NCBI RefSeq assembly: GCF_001634885.1
Contig: NZ_LWEX01000079.1
Coordinates: 26,982-90,981, forward strand
Direction of reading: 5' to 3'
DNA length: 64,000 nucleotides
From: Sulfitobacter sp. HI0040
GTDB lineage: Bacteria; Pseudomonadota; Alphaproteobacteria; Rhodobacterales; Rhodobacteraceae
In this document: piece by piece, positions 1-8,029 of the stretch
How positions within the stretch are numbered: position 1 is the stretch's first letter
Layout of the letters: the number at the start of each line of letters is the position of its first letter
Made by a program: the position numbers and the translations under genes
Notes under the pieces: model-generated
The model's input: the letters and a program-made list of their open reading frames with translations, nothing else
What the model was told of the DNA's origin: nothing
Databases searched by the model: none

Positions 1-1
1 C

Positions 2-376
2 CATGCAGCGCCCCCCGTTTTCGACGGGCCGGAAGACCGCAACGGACGCCGGAACCATGATGAAATCCGATTCTGGAACCTGCTTCTGGATGGTGAATTC
101 GGCCCGCCACCCCATGAACGCTTCATCCTGCTTGGGGATGCAAACCTCGATCCGCACCGCGGAGCGGGCCGCCGGGCCGCCATCGCGGCGCTTCTTGCCC
201 ATCCGGCCATGCAGGACCCGATGTCAGATATCCCGACCGTTACATGGGACCAGACCGGCCCCATGCGCGTGGACTACCTGTTGCCTTCCAAGGCGCTCAC
301 CGTGCTGCGGACAGGCCAGAAATCGAACACCGCAGCGAGCCGCCACGCCCTGATCTGGGCGGACCTGACCCGCTAG
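2..376 (+). CDS. Endonuclease/exonuclease/phosphatase family protein, 3' part
   Basis: The frame is open from the window edge and gives the last 124 residues. GDANLDP (about residues 45-51), VDYLLPS (90-96) and [10 protein letters not shown] (113-122) are the usual C-terminal blocks of EEP-fold metal-dependent phosphoesterases: the Asp/Asn pair and the final His are catalytic or metal-binding in that family. The N-terminal metal site lies outside the window, so substrate (nucleic acid, lipid or other phosphoester) cannot be told. It ends 64 bp before leuB on the same strand. The family call is fairly sure, the function is not. Confidence 0.75.
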   Translation, partial: HAAPPVFDGPEDRNGRRNHDEIRFWNLLLDGEFGPPPHERFILLGDANLDPHRGAGRRAAIAALLAHPAMQDPMSDIPTVTWDQTGPMRVDYLLPSKALTVLRTGQKSNTAASRHALIWADLTR

Positions 377-440
377 CGTTCTTGACCCTCTCGGGCGCGC
401 GCGATACGCCGCTATCGACATCAGATCAGGAGAGAATTCG

Positions 441-1547
441 ATGGCCACCCCCAAGCTGCTCATCCTCGCCGGCGACGGCATCGGCCCCGAAGTCATGGGA
501 CAGGTCACCCGGATCATCGACTGGTTCGGCGCGAACCGCGATCTCGCCTTCGACGTGGAGCACGACCTTGTCGGCGGTGCGGCCTATGACAAGCACGGCA
601 CCCCCCTGCACGACGACACGATGGCCAAGGCGCTCGCCGCCGATGCCGTTCTGCTAGGCGCCGTCGGCGGGCCGAAGTACGACGATCTGGATTTCTCGGT
701 AAAGCCCGAACGCGGCCTGCTGCGCCTGCGCAAGGAAATGGACCTTTTTTCTAACCTGCGCCCTGCCCAGTGCTTCGATGCGCTGGCCGATTTCTCATCG
801 CTCAAGAAAGACGTGGTCGCTGGGCTCGACATCATGATCGTGCGCGAACTGACCTCAGGCGTCTATTTCGGTGAACCGCGCGGTATTTTCGAAGAAGGCA
901 ACGAGCGCGTCGGCATCAATACCCAGCGCTACACGGAAAGCGAGATCGAGCGCGTTGCCCGCTCCGCCTTCGAACTCGCGCGGCGGCGGTCGAACAAGGT
1001 CTGTTCCATGGAAAAGGCCAACGTCATGGAAAGCGGTATCCTGTGGCGCGAAGTCGTCCAGCGCGTCCATGATGCCGATTATCCCGATGTTGAGCTGACC
1101 CATATGTATGCGGACAACGGCGCGATGCAGCTCGTCCGCGCACCCAAGCAGTTTGACGTGATCGTGACGGATAACCTTTTCGGTGACATCCTTTCCGACT
1201 GTGCGGCAATGCTGACCGGCTCGCTCGGCATGCTGCCCTCCGCTTCACTGGGCGCACCGAATGCCGATGGCCGCCCGAAGGCGCTCTACGAACCCGTTCA
1301 CGGTTCCGCACCCGACATCGCCGGACAGGGCAAGGCGAATCCGATCGCCTGCATCCTCAGCTTTGCCATGGCGCTACGCTATTCCTTCGACAAGGGCGAT
1401 GAAGCGGCGCGGCTGGAAAACGCGATCGAAGCCGTGTTGGCCAAAGGCGCGCGCACAGCGGACCTGATGGGCGAAGAAGGTGGCAGCCCGATCTCCACTT
1501 CTGAGATGGGCGATGCCATCCTCGAAGCGCTCGACGCGAGCCTCTGA
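441..1547 (+). CDS. leuB: 3-isopropylmalate dehydrogenase
   Basis: Third step of leucine biosynthesis: NAD+-dependent oxidative decarboxylation of (2R,3S)-3-isopropylmalate in the cytoplasm. The 368 residues match the usual length. The substrate-binding stretch around residues 94-108 ([15 protein letters not shown]), the block [14 protein letters not shown] (135-148) and the metal-binding Asp segment [10 protein letters not shown] (about 244-253) are intact. The ATG follows an AGGAGAG ribosome-binding site at 427-433. No leuCD genes are in the window, so the gene stands apart from them here. A GC-rich hairpin follows the stop codon. Confidence 0.97.
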   Translation: MATPKLLILAGDGIGPEVMGQVTRIIDWFGANRDLAFDVEHDLVGGAAYDKHGTPLHDDTMAKALAADAVLLGAVGGPKYDDLDFSVKPERGLLRLRKEMDLFSNLRPAQCFDALADFSSLKKDVVAGLDIMIVRELTSGVYFGEPRGIFEEGNERVGINTQRYTESEIERVARSAFELARRRSNKVCSMEKANVMESGILWREVVQRVHDADYPDVELTHMYADNGAMQLVRAPKQFDVIVTDNLFGDILSDCAAMLTGSLGMLPSASLGAPNADGRPKALYEPVHGSAPDIAGQGKANPIACILSFAMALRYSFDKGDEAARLENAIEAVLAKGARTADLMGEEGGSPISTSEMGDAILEALDASL

Positions 1548-1556
1548 TAATTCTTC

Positions 1557-1583
1557 CGGGGCAGGCCGCGACGGTCTGCCCCG
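1557..1583 (+). terminator. Hairpin downstream of leuB
   Basis: CGGGGCAG (1557-1564) pairs with CTGCCCCG (1576-1583), and the inner bases extend the stem around a CGA loop, about 12 bp in all, 9 bases after the leuB stop. No T-run follows, so it may be an RNA-stabilising 3' hairpin rather than a true intrinsic terminator. Confidence 0.4.
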
Positions 1584-1663
1584 CGAAACACCTCCCTATC
1601 CGCCCCAGCCGCCGCATTTCGCTTGCCATTCGGGCACTGAACGCCTATGCGCTGCTGCACGGT

Positions 1664-1740
1664 CGGGCTGTAGCGCAGCCTGGTAGCGCACCTGCTTCGG
1701 GAGCAGGGGGTCGGAGGTTCGAATCCTCTCAGCCCGACCA
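1664..1740 (+). tRNA. tRNA-Pro (anticodon CGG)
   Basis: The 77-nt cloverleaf is complete. The acceptor arms CGGGCTG and CAGCCCG pair perfectly and begin with the C1-G72 pair typical of bacterial tRNA-Pro. The anticodon loop TTCGGGA gives CGG, reading CCG. The T loop is TTCGAAT, and ACCA is encoded at the 3' end. It follows leuB on the same strand. Confidence 0.97.
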
Positions 1741-1790
1741 ATTTCACCATGTCCCTCTTCACCGGCGTCGTCTTTAGGCGAAGCGTCGCG

Positions 1791-1817
1791 CCGTGAGTAT
1801 TTGTGAAAGGGTGAAGG
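1791..1817 (-). repeat. Dispersed intergenic repeat, copy B
   Basis: Read on the minus strand, these 27 bases match copy A at 7071-7097 in 25 of 27 positions (core CACAAATACTCACGG against CGCAAATACTCGCGG). The copy sits between tRNA-Pro and the opposing tRNA-Arg and lacks the GC-rich palindrome that follows copies A and C. Function unknown. Confidence 0.6.
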
Positions 1818-1856
1818 AGCGAGGCGCGGCCCTGTCCCACCGAGTGCGGAGCGGCA

Positions 1857-1933
1857 TGGTGACCCTGGCAGGATTCGAACCTGCAACCTGCCCCTTAGGA
1901 GGGGGCTGCTCTATCCAGTTGAGCCACAGGGCC
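1857..1933 (-). tRNA. tRNA-Arg (anticodon CCT)
   Basis: On the minus strand the acceptor arms GGCCCTG and CAGGGTC pair (one G-T). The anticodon loop CTCCTAA gives CCT, reading AGG, a rare codon in high-G+C genomes. The T loop TTCGAAT and an encoded CCA are present. It is 77 nt long and converges on tRNA-Pro. Confidence 0.96.
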
Positions 1934-2075
1934 TTGGGCGCCTGTCTAGCCCAGGCGGGGCGACCGCGCCACTCATTCGGTAAAGAAATTTGGGGCTGCC
2001 GCACCCGTGCACCCCGCTTGCGCAAAGTCGGCCAGATGCAGTAGCTTCAAATGAACAAGCAGCAGGATCATCCCT

Positions 2076-3110
2076 TTGACAGAAGCCAACAAACGCCCGC
2101 TTACCCTGCGCGACGTATCCGATGCGTGCGGCGTGTCGGAAATGACGGTCAGCCGCGTCCTGCGCAAGCAGGGCGATGTGTCCGAAGCAACCCGCAGCCG
2201 GGTGCTCGCCGCGGCAAAGGCGCTCGGCTACGTTCCGAACCAGATCGCGGGCTCGCTGGCGTCCCAGCGGGTGAACCTCGTGGCGGTGATCATCCCGTCG
2301 CTGTCGAACATGGTCTTCCCCGAGGTGCTGAACGGCATCAATCAGGTGCTTGAGGAGACACCCCTGCAGCCGGTCGTGGGGGTCAGCGACTACCTTCCCG
2401 AAAAGGAGGAGCGCGTTCTTTACGAAATGCTTTCTTGGCGCCCCTCGGGCGTGATCATCGCCGGGCTCGAACATACCGATGCGACCCGTGCCATGCTGGG
2501 CAATGCCGGCATACCGGTGGTGGAGATCATGGATGTGGATGGCAGACCGGTCGATGCCGTGGTCGGCATTTCGCATCGCCGCGCGGGCCGGGAAATGGCG
2601 AAAGCGATCCTCAAGGAAGGATACGAGCGGATCGGCTTCATGGGCACCAAGATGCCGCTGGACCACCGCGCCCGAAAACGGTTCGAAGGCTTCACCGAAG
2701 GGCTGGCGAAGGCGGGGATCGAGATAGAGGACCGCGCCTTCTACTCCGGCGGCTCCGCGCTCGCCAAGGGGCGCGAGATGACGCAAGAGATGCTGGAACG
2801 CTCCCCCGATCTGGATTTTCTCTATTACTCCAATGACATGATCGGAGCGGGGGGGCTGCTTTACCTGCTCGATCAGGGCATCGACATTCCGGGCCAGATC
2901 GGCCTCGCCGGGTTCAATGGGGTCGAGCTGCTGCAAGGTCTGCCGCGCCAGCTTGCCACGATGGATGCCTGCCGGAACGAGATCGGGCAGGCGGCCGCCC
3001 GCATCGTGCTCAACAGCACCAGCGACACGCCCGATCCCGACATCGCGACGCAAGTAACGCTGACCCCCACCCTGTCCTTCGGAGATACGCTGCGCCGTCG
3101 CCGCGGATGA
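2076..3110 (+). CDS. LacI-family transcriptional regulator (GntR-like)
   Basis: A DNA-binding repressor of the LacI/GalR family. The N-terminal helix-turn-helix is about residues 10-32 (RDVSDACGVSEMTVSRVL), followed by the hinge GYVPNQIAGSL and a periplasmic-binding-protein-like sugar domain to residue 344. It most resembles the gluconate-repressor (GntR) subgroup, but no sugar genes adjoin it, so the effector is unknown. The start is TTG at 2076, chosen because AGCAGGA lies 8 bases upstream and residues up to it fit the family; no ATG is available in frame nearby. The stop overlaps the next gene by ATGA, which implies co-translation. Confidence 0.88.
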   Translation: MTEANKRPLTLRDVSDACGVSEMTVSRVLRKQGDVSEATRSRVLAAAKALGYVPNQIAGSLASQRVNLVAVIIPSLSNMVFPEVLNGINQVLEETPLQPVVGVSDYLPEKEERVLYEMLSWRPSGVIIAGLEHTDATRAMLGNAGIPVVEIMDVDGRPVDAVVGISHRRAGREMAKAILKEGYERIGFMGTKMPLDHRARKRFEGFTEGLAKAGIEIEDRAFYSGGSALAKGREMTQEMLERSPDLDFLYYSNDMIGAGGLLYLLDQGIDIPGQIGLAGFNGVELLQGLPRQLATMDACRNEIGQAAARIVLNSTSDTPDPDIATQVTLTPTLSFGDTLRRRRG

Positions 3111-4333
3111 GCCTGCCGCGGCTGGACAATAGCACCGCGCGGCGGCTTTTCCTTGACAAGCATCGGCTACTCGAACGCCCGCAGGGTCCCGCATCCAGCG
3201 CCGAGTTGCTGGCGCTGATCGACACGCTCGGCTTCGTGCAACTCGACAGTATCAATACCGTGGCCCGTGCCCATGACCTGATCCTGTTTTCCCGGCGTCC
3301 ACGCTACCGCCCCGCCGCGCTCAAGCGACTTTATGAAAAGGACCGCGCGCTTTTCGAACATTGGACCCATGACGCCGCCGTCATACCGATAGCCTATTAT
3401 CCCTATTGGCGCCTGCGGCGCGAACGGGATGCCGCGCGGCTTCGACGAAACTGGCGTGACTGGCGGCGCGACGGGTTCGAGGCGCGGTTTCAACCCGTGC
3501 TCGACCAGATCCGCGCGGAAGGCCCTGTTTCATCCTCCGATGTTGGACGGGGCGAAAAACGCGGCTCCGGCGGCTGGTGGGACTGGCACCCCTCCAAGAC
3601 GGCGCTCGAATACCTCTGGCGCTGCGGCGCGTTGAGCGTTGTGGGGCGCGATGGCTTCCGCAAGGTCTACGACCTGACCGAAAGGGTCATTCCCGAAGAT
3701 GTCCGTGCACCTGAGAACCCGCCGAACGACAGCGAAATCATCGATTGGTGCTGCGCGGGTGCCCTACAACGCCTCGGATTCGCAACCCATGGCGAAATCG
3801 CGGCCTTCTGGGCACATGTCACCCCGGCGGAAGCGCGCGACTGGTGCAGTGCTGCCCATGCCGCAGGCCGCATAACTCAGATCGAGGTGGAGGACGCCGG
3901 CGGCCTGCCGCGCCGCGCCTATGCCTTTCCCGAAGAGGTAGAGGCCGCCCTGGCCCTGCCCTCCGCCCCCGGGCGTCTTCGCATCCTCAGCCCCTTCGAC
4001 CCCGCCCTGCGGGACCGGCGTCGCGCGCTCAGACTCTTTGGTTTCGACTACCGGATCGAGGTTTTCGTTCCCGCCGCGAAAAGGGCGTATGGATACTACG
4101 TGTTCCCGATCCTTCAGGGTGAGCGACTTGTGGGCAGGATCGACATGAAGGCGCTACGGGATACCGATGAGCTTTGTGTCTCGGCGCTCTGGACCGAACA
4201 AGGGGTCATCTGGGGCAGCGGGCGGCAGCGCCAGTTGGAGGCCGAATTACAGCGGCTGACGGCCCTCGCCGGGGTGAGCCGCGTCACCTTTGCCGCCGGC
4301 TGGCGCCGTGGATCAGCGCAGCACCAGTTCTGA
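3107..4333 (+). CDS. Winged-helix DNA glycosylase, YcaQ/AlkZ family
   Basis: A member of the HTH_42 family, whose E. coli member YcaQ unhooks interstrand DNA crosslinks and excises N7-alkylated bases, and whose Streptomyces member AlkZ protects an azinomycin producer. The catalytic QxD motif of YcaQ-type enzymes is present as QLD at residues 45-47, where the AlkZ type has QxQ. Length (408 aa) is normal. The gene overlaps the LacI-type regulator by 4 bp, so the two are probably one transcript; whether the regulator responds to damage is unknown. Its last 21 bp overlap the end of the convergent IclR gene. Confidence 0.85.
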   Translation: MSLPRLDNSTARRLFLDKHRLLERPQGPASSAELLALIDTLGFVQLDSINTVARAHDLILFSRRPRYRPAALKRLYEKDRALFEHWTHDAAVIPIAYYPYWRLRRERDAARLRRNWRDWRRDGFEARFQPVLDQIRAEGPVSSSDVGRGEKRGSGGWWDWHPSKTALEYLWRCGALSVVGRDGFRKVYDLTERVIPEDVRAPENPPNDSEIIDWCCAGALQRLGFATHGEIAAFWAHVTPAEARDWCSAAHAAGRITQIEVEDAGGLPRRAYAFPEEVEAALALPSAPGRLRILSPFDPALRDRRRALRLFGFDYRIEVFVPAAKRAYGYYVFPILQGERLVGRIDMKALRDTDELCVSALWTEQGVIWGSGRQRQLEAELQRLTALAGVSRVTFAAGWRRGSAQHQF

Positions 4334-5086
4334 CAGGTCCTTTGACGCTGCCTGCAACCGACCGAGATGTTCCTTCAGGGCTTCCTTGTCGCCGCGCTGA
4401 ATCGGCGCATGGATCGACAAGGTCGACATCAACCGCCCGATATCATCCAGCACGGGAACGGCGATCGCTACCATACCTTCCATGAACTCTTCGTCGTCGA
4501 TCGAATATCCCTGTTCCCGAATGGCCTTTATCTCTTCCAGCAAGGCGGCGGGATCGGTCAGCGTCTTGGGCGTATGACGTTCGAGCTTTGCGGATTCGGC
4601 GAATTTCTGCACCATGCGCGGGGCAAGCGTGGAAAGGTACATCTTGCCGCTCGCAGTACAGTGGAACGGCACGATCGAACCAATCTGCATCTGGATGCGC
4701 AGCGGCCATTTCGTTTCCACCCGGTCGAGATACATCATCCCGTCCCGGTCGGGCGTGGCAACGTTACAGGTTTCGCCCACGTCCCGGGCGACGGCGTTAA
4801 GGACCGACAACCGCATGCTGCGCACCCTTGCGGATGACAGCACGTTGACGGCCATTTTCCGCAACCGCTGACCGGGGTGATAGGACCGCCCGTCAATGTC
4901 GCGCTGCAGGAAGCCTTCTTCTTCCAGCCGATGGAAAAGCCGGTGGATCGTCGGCTTCGGCAGGCCGAGTACTTCGTTGGCGGCCGTAGGTGTCATGGGT
5001 TCGCCGATCTGCGCGATCTCTTCCAGTAGCAACAACAACCGAAGGTTGGTCGGGATTGTCTTATCGCTATTGCTCGCATCAGGCAT
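4313..5086 (-). CDS. IclR-family transcriptional regulator
   Basis: The N-terminal winged helix (about residues 15-75, with TAANEVLGLPKPTIHRLFHR as recognition region) is followed by an IclR effector-binding domain (about 90-255) containing FHCTASGKMYLS. IclR proteins sense small organic acids and repress or activate catabolic genes. I chose ATG at 5086 (257 aa); a GTG at 5158 would add 24 residues unlike the family. It is divergent from the GMC oxidoreductase across a 353-bp gap, so that gene is its likely target. The effector is unknown. Confidence 0.9.
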   Translation of the reverse strand: MPDASNSDKTIPTNLRLLLLLEEIAQIGEPMTPTAANEVLGLPKPTIHRLFHRLEEEGFLQRDIDGRSYHPGQRLRKMAVNVLSSARVRSMRLSVLNAVARDVGETCNVATPDRDGMMYLDRVETKWPLRIQMQIGSIVPFHCTASGKMYLSTLAPRMVQKFAESAKLERHTPKTLTDPAALLEEIKAIREQGYSIDDEEFMEGMVAIAVPVLDDIGRLMSTLSIHAPIQRGDKEALKEHLGRLQAASKDLSELVLR

Positions 5087-5439
5087 GGGCCGGTCCGTTT
5101 CTTGTGGCGCGGCCAGTTCAAACGGTGTCGGAACCCGGCGGGCCACGGTTCCGGGCACGGGTGAATGCCGCAGATTATGGGACTATATATTTTAAAAAGT
5201 GCATCGTGGGAATAGCATTCGCCGTTAAGGGAATGTTAACACTTCTTCCTGAGCGCCAGCGTGGCAAAATTGATGCACGTTTTGCGGGCAATCCAGCGCC
5301 ACGGGTAAGCGCGGCGCTAAACGCAACTGCAGGCCGCTACAAAACGATACGCGACCGCATTTAAGTCAGCTTGCATTCCCCAGCCCCGTCTATAATGTCT
5401 GTTATTGAGACCCGTAATTTCAATAGATGATTGATTGGT
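5087..5439. promoter_or_regulatory. Divergent control region iclR-type/GMC oxidoreductase
   Basis: 353 bp without a convincing gene. It holds an AT-rich patch at 5175-5200, unusual for this window; a consensus-like TATAAT at 5391-5396 facing the oxidoreductase, with TTGCAT at 5371-5376 but only a 14-bp spacer; and an inverted repeat TATTGA (5403-5408) / TCAATA (5420-5425) between that -10 box and the start codon, a possible IclR operator. All of this is by eye. Confidence 0.4.
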
Positions 5440-7068
5440 ATGATGACGAGTACAGACGCGGACTATATCATCGTCGGCGCCGGCTCCGCAGGCTGCGTGC
5501 TTGCAAACCGTTTGAGTGCCGATCCCCGCAATCGGGTCATCCTGCTGGAAGCCGGTGGTCGCGACTGGAGCCCCTGGATCCATATCCCTGTCGGATACTT
5601 CAAGACCATTCACAACCCCAAGTTGGACTGGTGCTACAGAACCGAGCCGGAGCCAGGGCTCAACGGGCGATCCATCCGCTGGCCCCGGGGCAAGGTGCTG
5701 GGCGGGTCATCTTCTCTCAACGGCCTCCTTTATGTGCGGGGCCAGCCGCAGGACTACGATCGCTGGAGGCAGATGGGCAACCAAGGCTGGGGGTGGGACG
5801 ATGTCCTGCCCCTGTTCAAGCGAGCTGAGGGAAACGAACGGGGGGCAGACGCCTATCACGGCGCTGAGGGGCCGCTGACAGTCAGTGACATGCGTCTCGA
5901 AAGACCGATTACCAATGCCTGGGTCGCAGCCGCCCAAGCTGCAGGCCACCGCTTCAACCCGGACTACAACGGCGCTTCACAGGAAGGCGTCGGATACTTC
6001 CAACTGACCGCCAAAGGAGGCCTCAGGTGCAGCGCCGCCACCGCCTACCTCGATCCCATCCGCTCCAGGGGCAACCTTCGGATCATCACGCATGCCCACG
6101 CCAGCCATGTCCTTTTTGACGGGCAGCGCGCCACGGGGGTGGCCTACCTTGACCGGAGCGGTAAGGAGCAACACCTGCATGCCGGGGGGGAGGTCATCCT
6201 CTCGGGCGGCACAATCAACTCGCCCCAGTTGCTCATGCTGTCCGGCATCGGCGATGCGGAGGAACTTGGAGAACACGGTATCACCGTACGGCAACACCTA
6301 CCCGCAGTGGGGCAAAACCTGCAGGATCACCTTCAGGCGCGGCTGGTCTACAAATGTCACGAGGCTACGCTGAACGACGAAGTGTCGACGCTTCTCGGGC
6401 GGCTGAAAATCGCCGCGCATTATGCTTTCAACCGGCGCGGGCCAATGGCGATGGCAGCGAGCCTCGCCACCGGCTTCCTCAGAACGAGGCCAGAGCTTGA
6501 AACGCCAGATATCCAGCTGCACGTTCAACCGCTTTCCGCAGAAAACCCCGGCATGGGCGCGGATCACTTTTCGGCCTTCACGACCTCCGTCTGCCAGTTG
6601 CGTCCCGAAAGCCGGGGCCGGATAAGCCTTCGCAGTCCGGACCCGCGCGCCCACCCCAAAATCGTCGCGAACTACCTGTCGACACCGAACGACCGTCACA
6701 CGCTCGTCGAAGGGATCAACATCGCACGCCGCATTGCGCGACACGCCCCCCTGGCCAACAGGATATCGGAAGAATTCCGCCCCCATCCCGATCTCGACCC
6801 GGAAGACCGCGAAGCAACCCTTGACTGGGCGCGGGATAATACCGCCTCTATCTATCATCCGGTGGGGACCTGTCGCATGGGCAGCGGAACCAATGCCGTA
6901 GTGGACGATGCATTGCGGGTCCGGGGCATAGTGGGTCTCAGGGTGGCGGATGCGTCCATCATGCCGGACATCGTGTCGGGCAACACCAACGCCCCCACGA
7001 TCATGATCGGTGAAAAGGCCAGTGACCTGATCCTGAAAGACCGCGATAGGGCAGCAGCAAGGGCCTGA
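5440..7068 (+). CDS. GMC-family FAD-dependent oxidoreductase (choline/alcohol dehydrogenase-like)
   Basis: A flavoprotein that oxidises an alcohol to the aldehyde. The FAD-binding GxGxxG (GAGSAG) is at residues 13-18; the GMC signatures follow (RGKVLGGSSSLNGLLYVRG near residue 90, SGGTINSPQLLMLSGIG near 260). The catalytic pair is present: His in HPVGTCRMG (about 473) and Asn in GNTNAPTI (about 517). Length 542 aa is standard. The substrate cannot be named: choline dehydrogenase is the best-known relative, but no betaine genes adjoin. ATG at 5440 was preferred to TTG at 5431; the ribosome-binding site is weak for both. The divergent IclR-type gene probably regulates it. Confidence 0.9.
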   Translation: MMTSTDADYIIVGAGSAGCVLANRLSADPRNRVILLEAGGRDWSPWIHIPVGYFKTIHNPKLDWCYRTEPEPGLNGRSIRWPRGKVLGGSSSLNGLLYVRGQPQDYDRWRQMGNQGWGWDDVLPLFKRAEGNERGADAYHGAEGPLTVSDMRLERPITNAWVAAAQAAGHRFNPDYNGASQEGVGYFQLTAKGGLRCSAATAYLDPIRSRGNLRIITHAHASHVLFDGQRATGVAYLDRSGKEQHLHAGGEVILSGGTINSPQLLMLSGIGDAEELGEHGITVRQHLPAVGQNLQDHLQARLVYKCHEATLNDEVSTLLGRLKIAAHYAFNRRGPMAMAASLATGFLRTRPELETPDIQLHVQPLSAENPGMGADHFSAFTTSVCQLRPESRGRISLRSPDPRAHPKIVANYLSTPNDRHTLVEGINIARRIARHAPLANRISEEFRPHPDLDPEDREATLDWARDNTASIYHPVGTCRMGSGTNAVVDDALRVRGIVGLRVADASIMPDIVSGNTNAPTIMIGEKASDLILKDRDRAAARA

Positions 7069-7070
7069 CC

Positions 7071-7117
7071 CCTTCACCCTTTCGCAAATACTCGCGGGGT
7101 TCGGGGGCGCGCCCCCG
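7071..7117 (+). repeat. Dispersed intergenic repeat, copy A, with 16-bp palindrome
   Basis: Begins 2 bases after the oxidoreductase stop. The 27-base core (7071-7097) matches copy B at 25 of 27 positions. It is followed by a perfect palindrome CGGGGGCGCGCCCCCG (7102-7117) that can form a hairpin and may end the upstream transcript. Confidence 0.6.
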
Positions 7118-7188
7118 ATCAACGGTCAACGGAACCACCCCACGCTCTGCCGAAGGAGCGGGGCGAAGATTTATCCCGTCTCACGCCG

Positions 7189-7216
7189 TTGACGCCGCCG
7201 CAGACTGTGTTTGAAT
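7189..7216 (+). promoter_or_regulatory. Candidate sigma-70 promoter of the pxpBCA operon
   Basis: TTGACG (7189-7194) is separated by 16 bp from TTGAAT (7211-7216). Transcription would start near 7223, just at the AAAGGAG that precedes the small ORF at 7237. The -35 box is strong and the -10 matches 4 of 6 consensus bases. Not experimentally supported. Confidence 0.4.
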
Positions 7217-7236
7217 GCGGCCAAAGGAGTCACCCC

Positions 7237-7299
7237 ATGTCATTCCGCCCAGACGCGGCTCGATCCTTCCCCGCTTCGCGGAGCATTCCGCATGAGTGA
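7237..7299 (+). CDS. Possible 20-aa leader ORF overlapping the pxpB start
   Basis: ATG at 7237 lies 7 bases after AAAGGAG (7223-7229), the best ribosome-binding site in the neighbourhood, and encodes MSFRPDAARSFPASRSIPHE before TGA at 7297-7299. The stop falls just inside pxpB, whose ATG is at 7292 in another frame, so ribosomes finishing the leader could re-initiate on pxpB. The peptide resembles nothing I know. It could be a translational-coupling or attenuation leader, or chance; a 20-codon ORF is weak evidence by itself. Confidence 0.4.
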   Translation: MSFRPDAARSFPASRSIPHE

Positions 7300-8029
7300 C
7301 TGGCCTGTCATTCGCAGGGTCGGGCTTTCGGGTCTTCTTGTCACCTTCGCCGCAAGGATGAGCGAGCCTGCCAACCGGGCCGCGCTCGCGCTTCGTGCGG
7401 CGATTGACGCGGAAGGTTGGGAAGGGGTCACCGAAACCAGCACCTCGCTCGTTTCCACCTTTATCGGGGTCGATCTGGCCGCGAAGGGTCCCGAAGAGCT
7501 GACCCGCAAGCTAGAAAAGCTGCTAAGCGCGCAAGACTGGTACGCGGCCCCCCTGCCCTCCGGTCGCAAATTGTGGCGCGTCCCGACTGTATACGGCACC
7601 GACCTTGCCCCCCAACTCGCCGAAGCAGCCGAGGCAGCCGGAATGGAAGCGGAGGAGGCCGTGAAGCAGTTGTCGCAGGCCCGCGTCCGGGTTCTGACGA
7701 TCGGGTTCGCCCCGGGGCAACCCTATCTCGGCGAACTGGGAGAGGCCTGGGACATTCCGCGCCAGCAGGGGCTGACCGATACCGTCCCCGCCGGTGCGCT
7801 GATCGTGGCGATCCGCCAGCTCGTGCTCTTTACCAATGCCTCGCCTACCGGGTGGCGGCATATCGGGCAGACGGCTTTCCGCACATTCCGTCCCGAGGCC
7901 GAGACCCCGTTTGCCCTCTCTCCGGGTGACGAGATGATGTTCCCCGCCATAGAACGCGATGCCTATGAGGACATCCTCGCGTCAAATGCCGATGGAAACG
8001 GCGGCGCCACGCAGGAGGTGATTGAATGA
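7292..8029 (+). CDS. pxpB: 5-oxoprolinase subunit B (KipI/allophanate hydrolase subunit 1 family)
   Basis: One of three subunits of the ATP-dependent prokaryotic 5-oxoprolinase PxpABC, which opens 5-oxoproline (pyroglutamate, a spontaneous product of glutamine and glutamate) to glutamate. The family core is recognisable from the N-terminal IRRVGLSGLLVTF to GFAPGQPYLGEL and the C-terminal FRPEAETPFALSPGDEMMF. ATG at 7292, 8 bases after GGAG at 7280-7283, gives 245 aa; a TTG at 7211 would add residues foreign to the family. It overlaps pxpC by 4 bp (ATGA). Confidence 0.9.
   Translation: MSDWPVIRRVGLSGLLVTFAARMSEPANRAALALRAAIDAEGWEGVTETSTSLVSTFIGVDLAAKGPEELTRKLEKLLSAQDWYAAPLPSGRKLWRVPTVYGTDLAPQLAEAAEAAGMEAEEAVKQLSQARVRVLTIGFAPGQPYLGELGEAWDIPRQQGLTDTVPAGALIVAIRQLVLFTNASPTGWRHIGQTAFRTFRPEAETPFALSPGDEMMFPAIERDAYEDILASNADGNGGATQEVIE

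Noticed and set aside
7211..7291. TTG start for pxpB adding 27 residues
   Set aside because: The added residues are foreign to the family and ATG at 7292 has a good GGAG; the region more likely holds the leader ORF in another frame.
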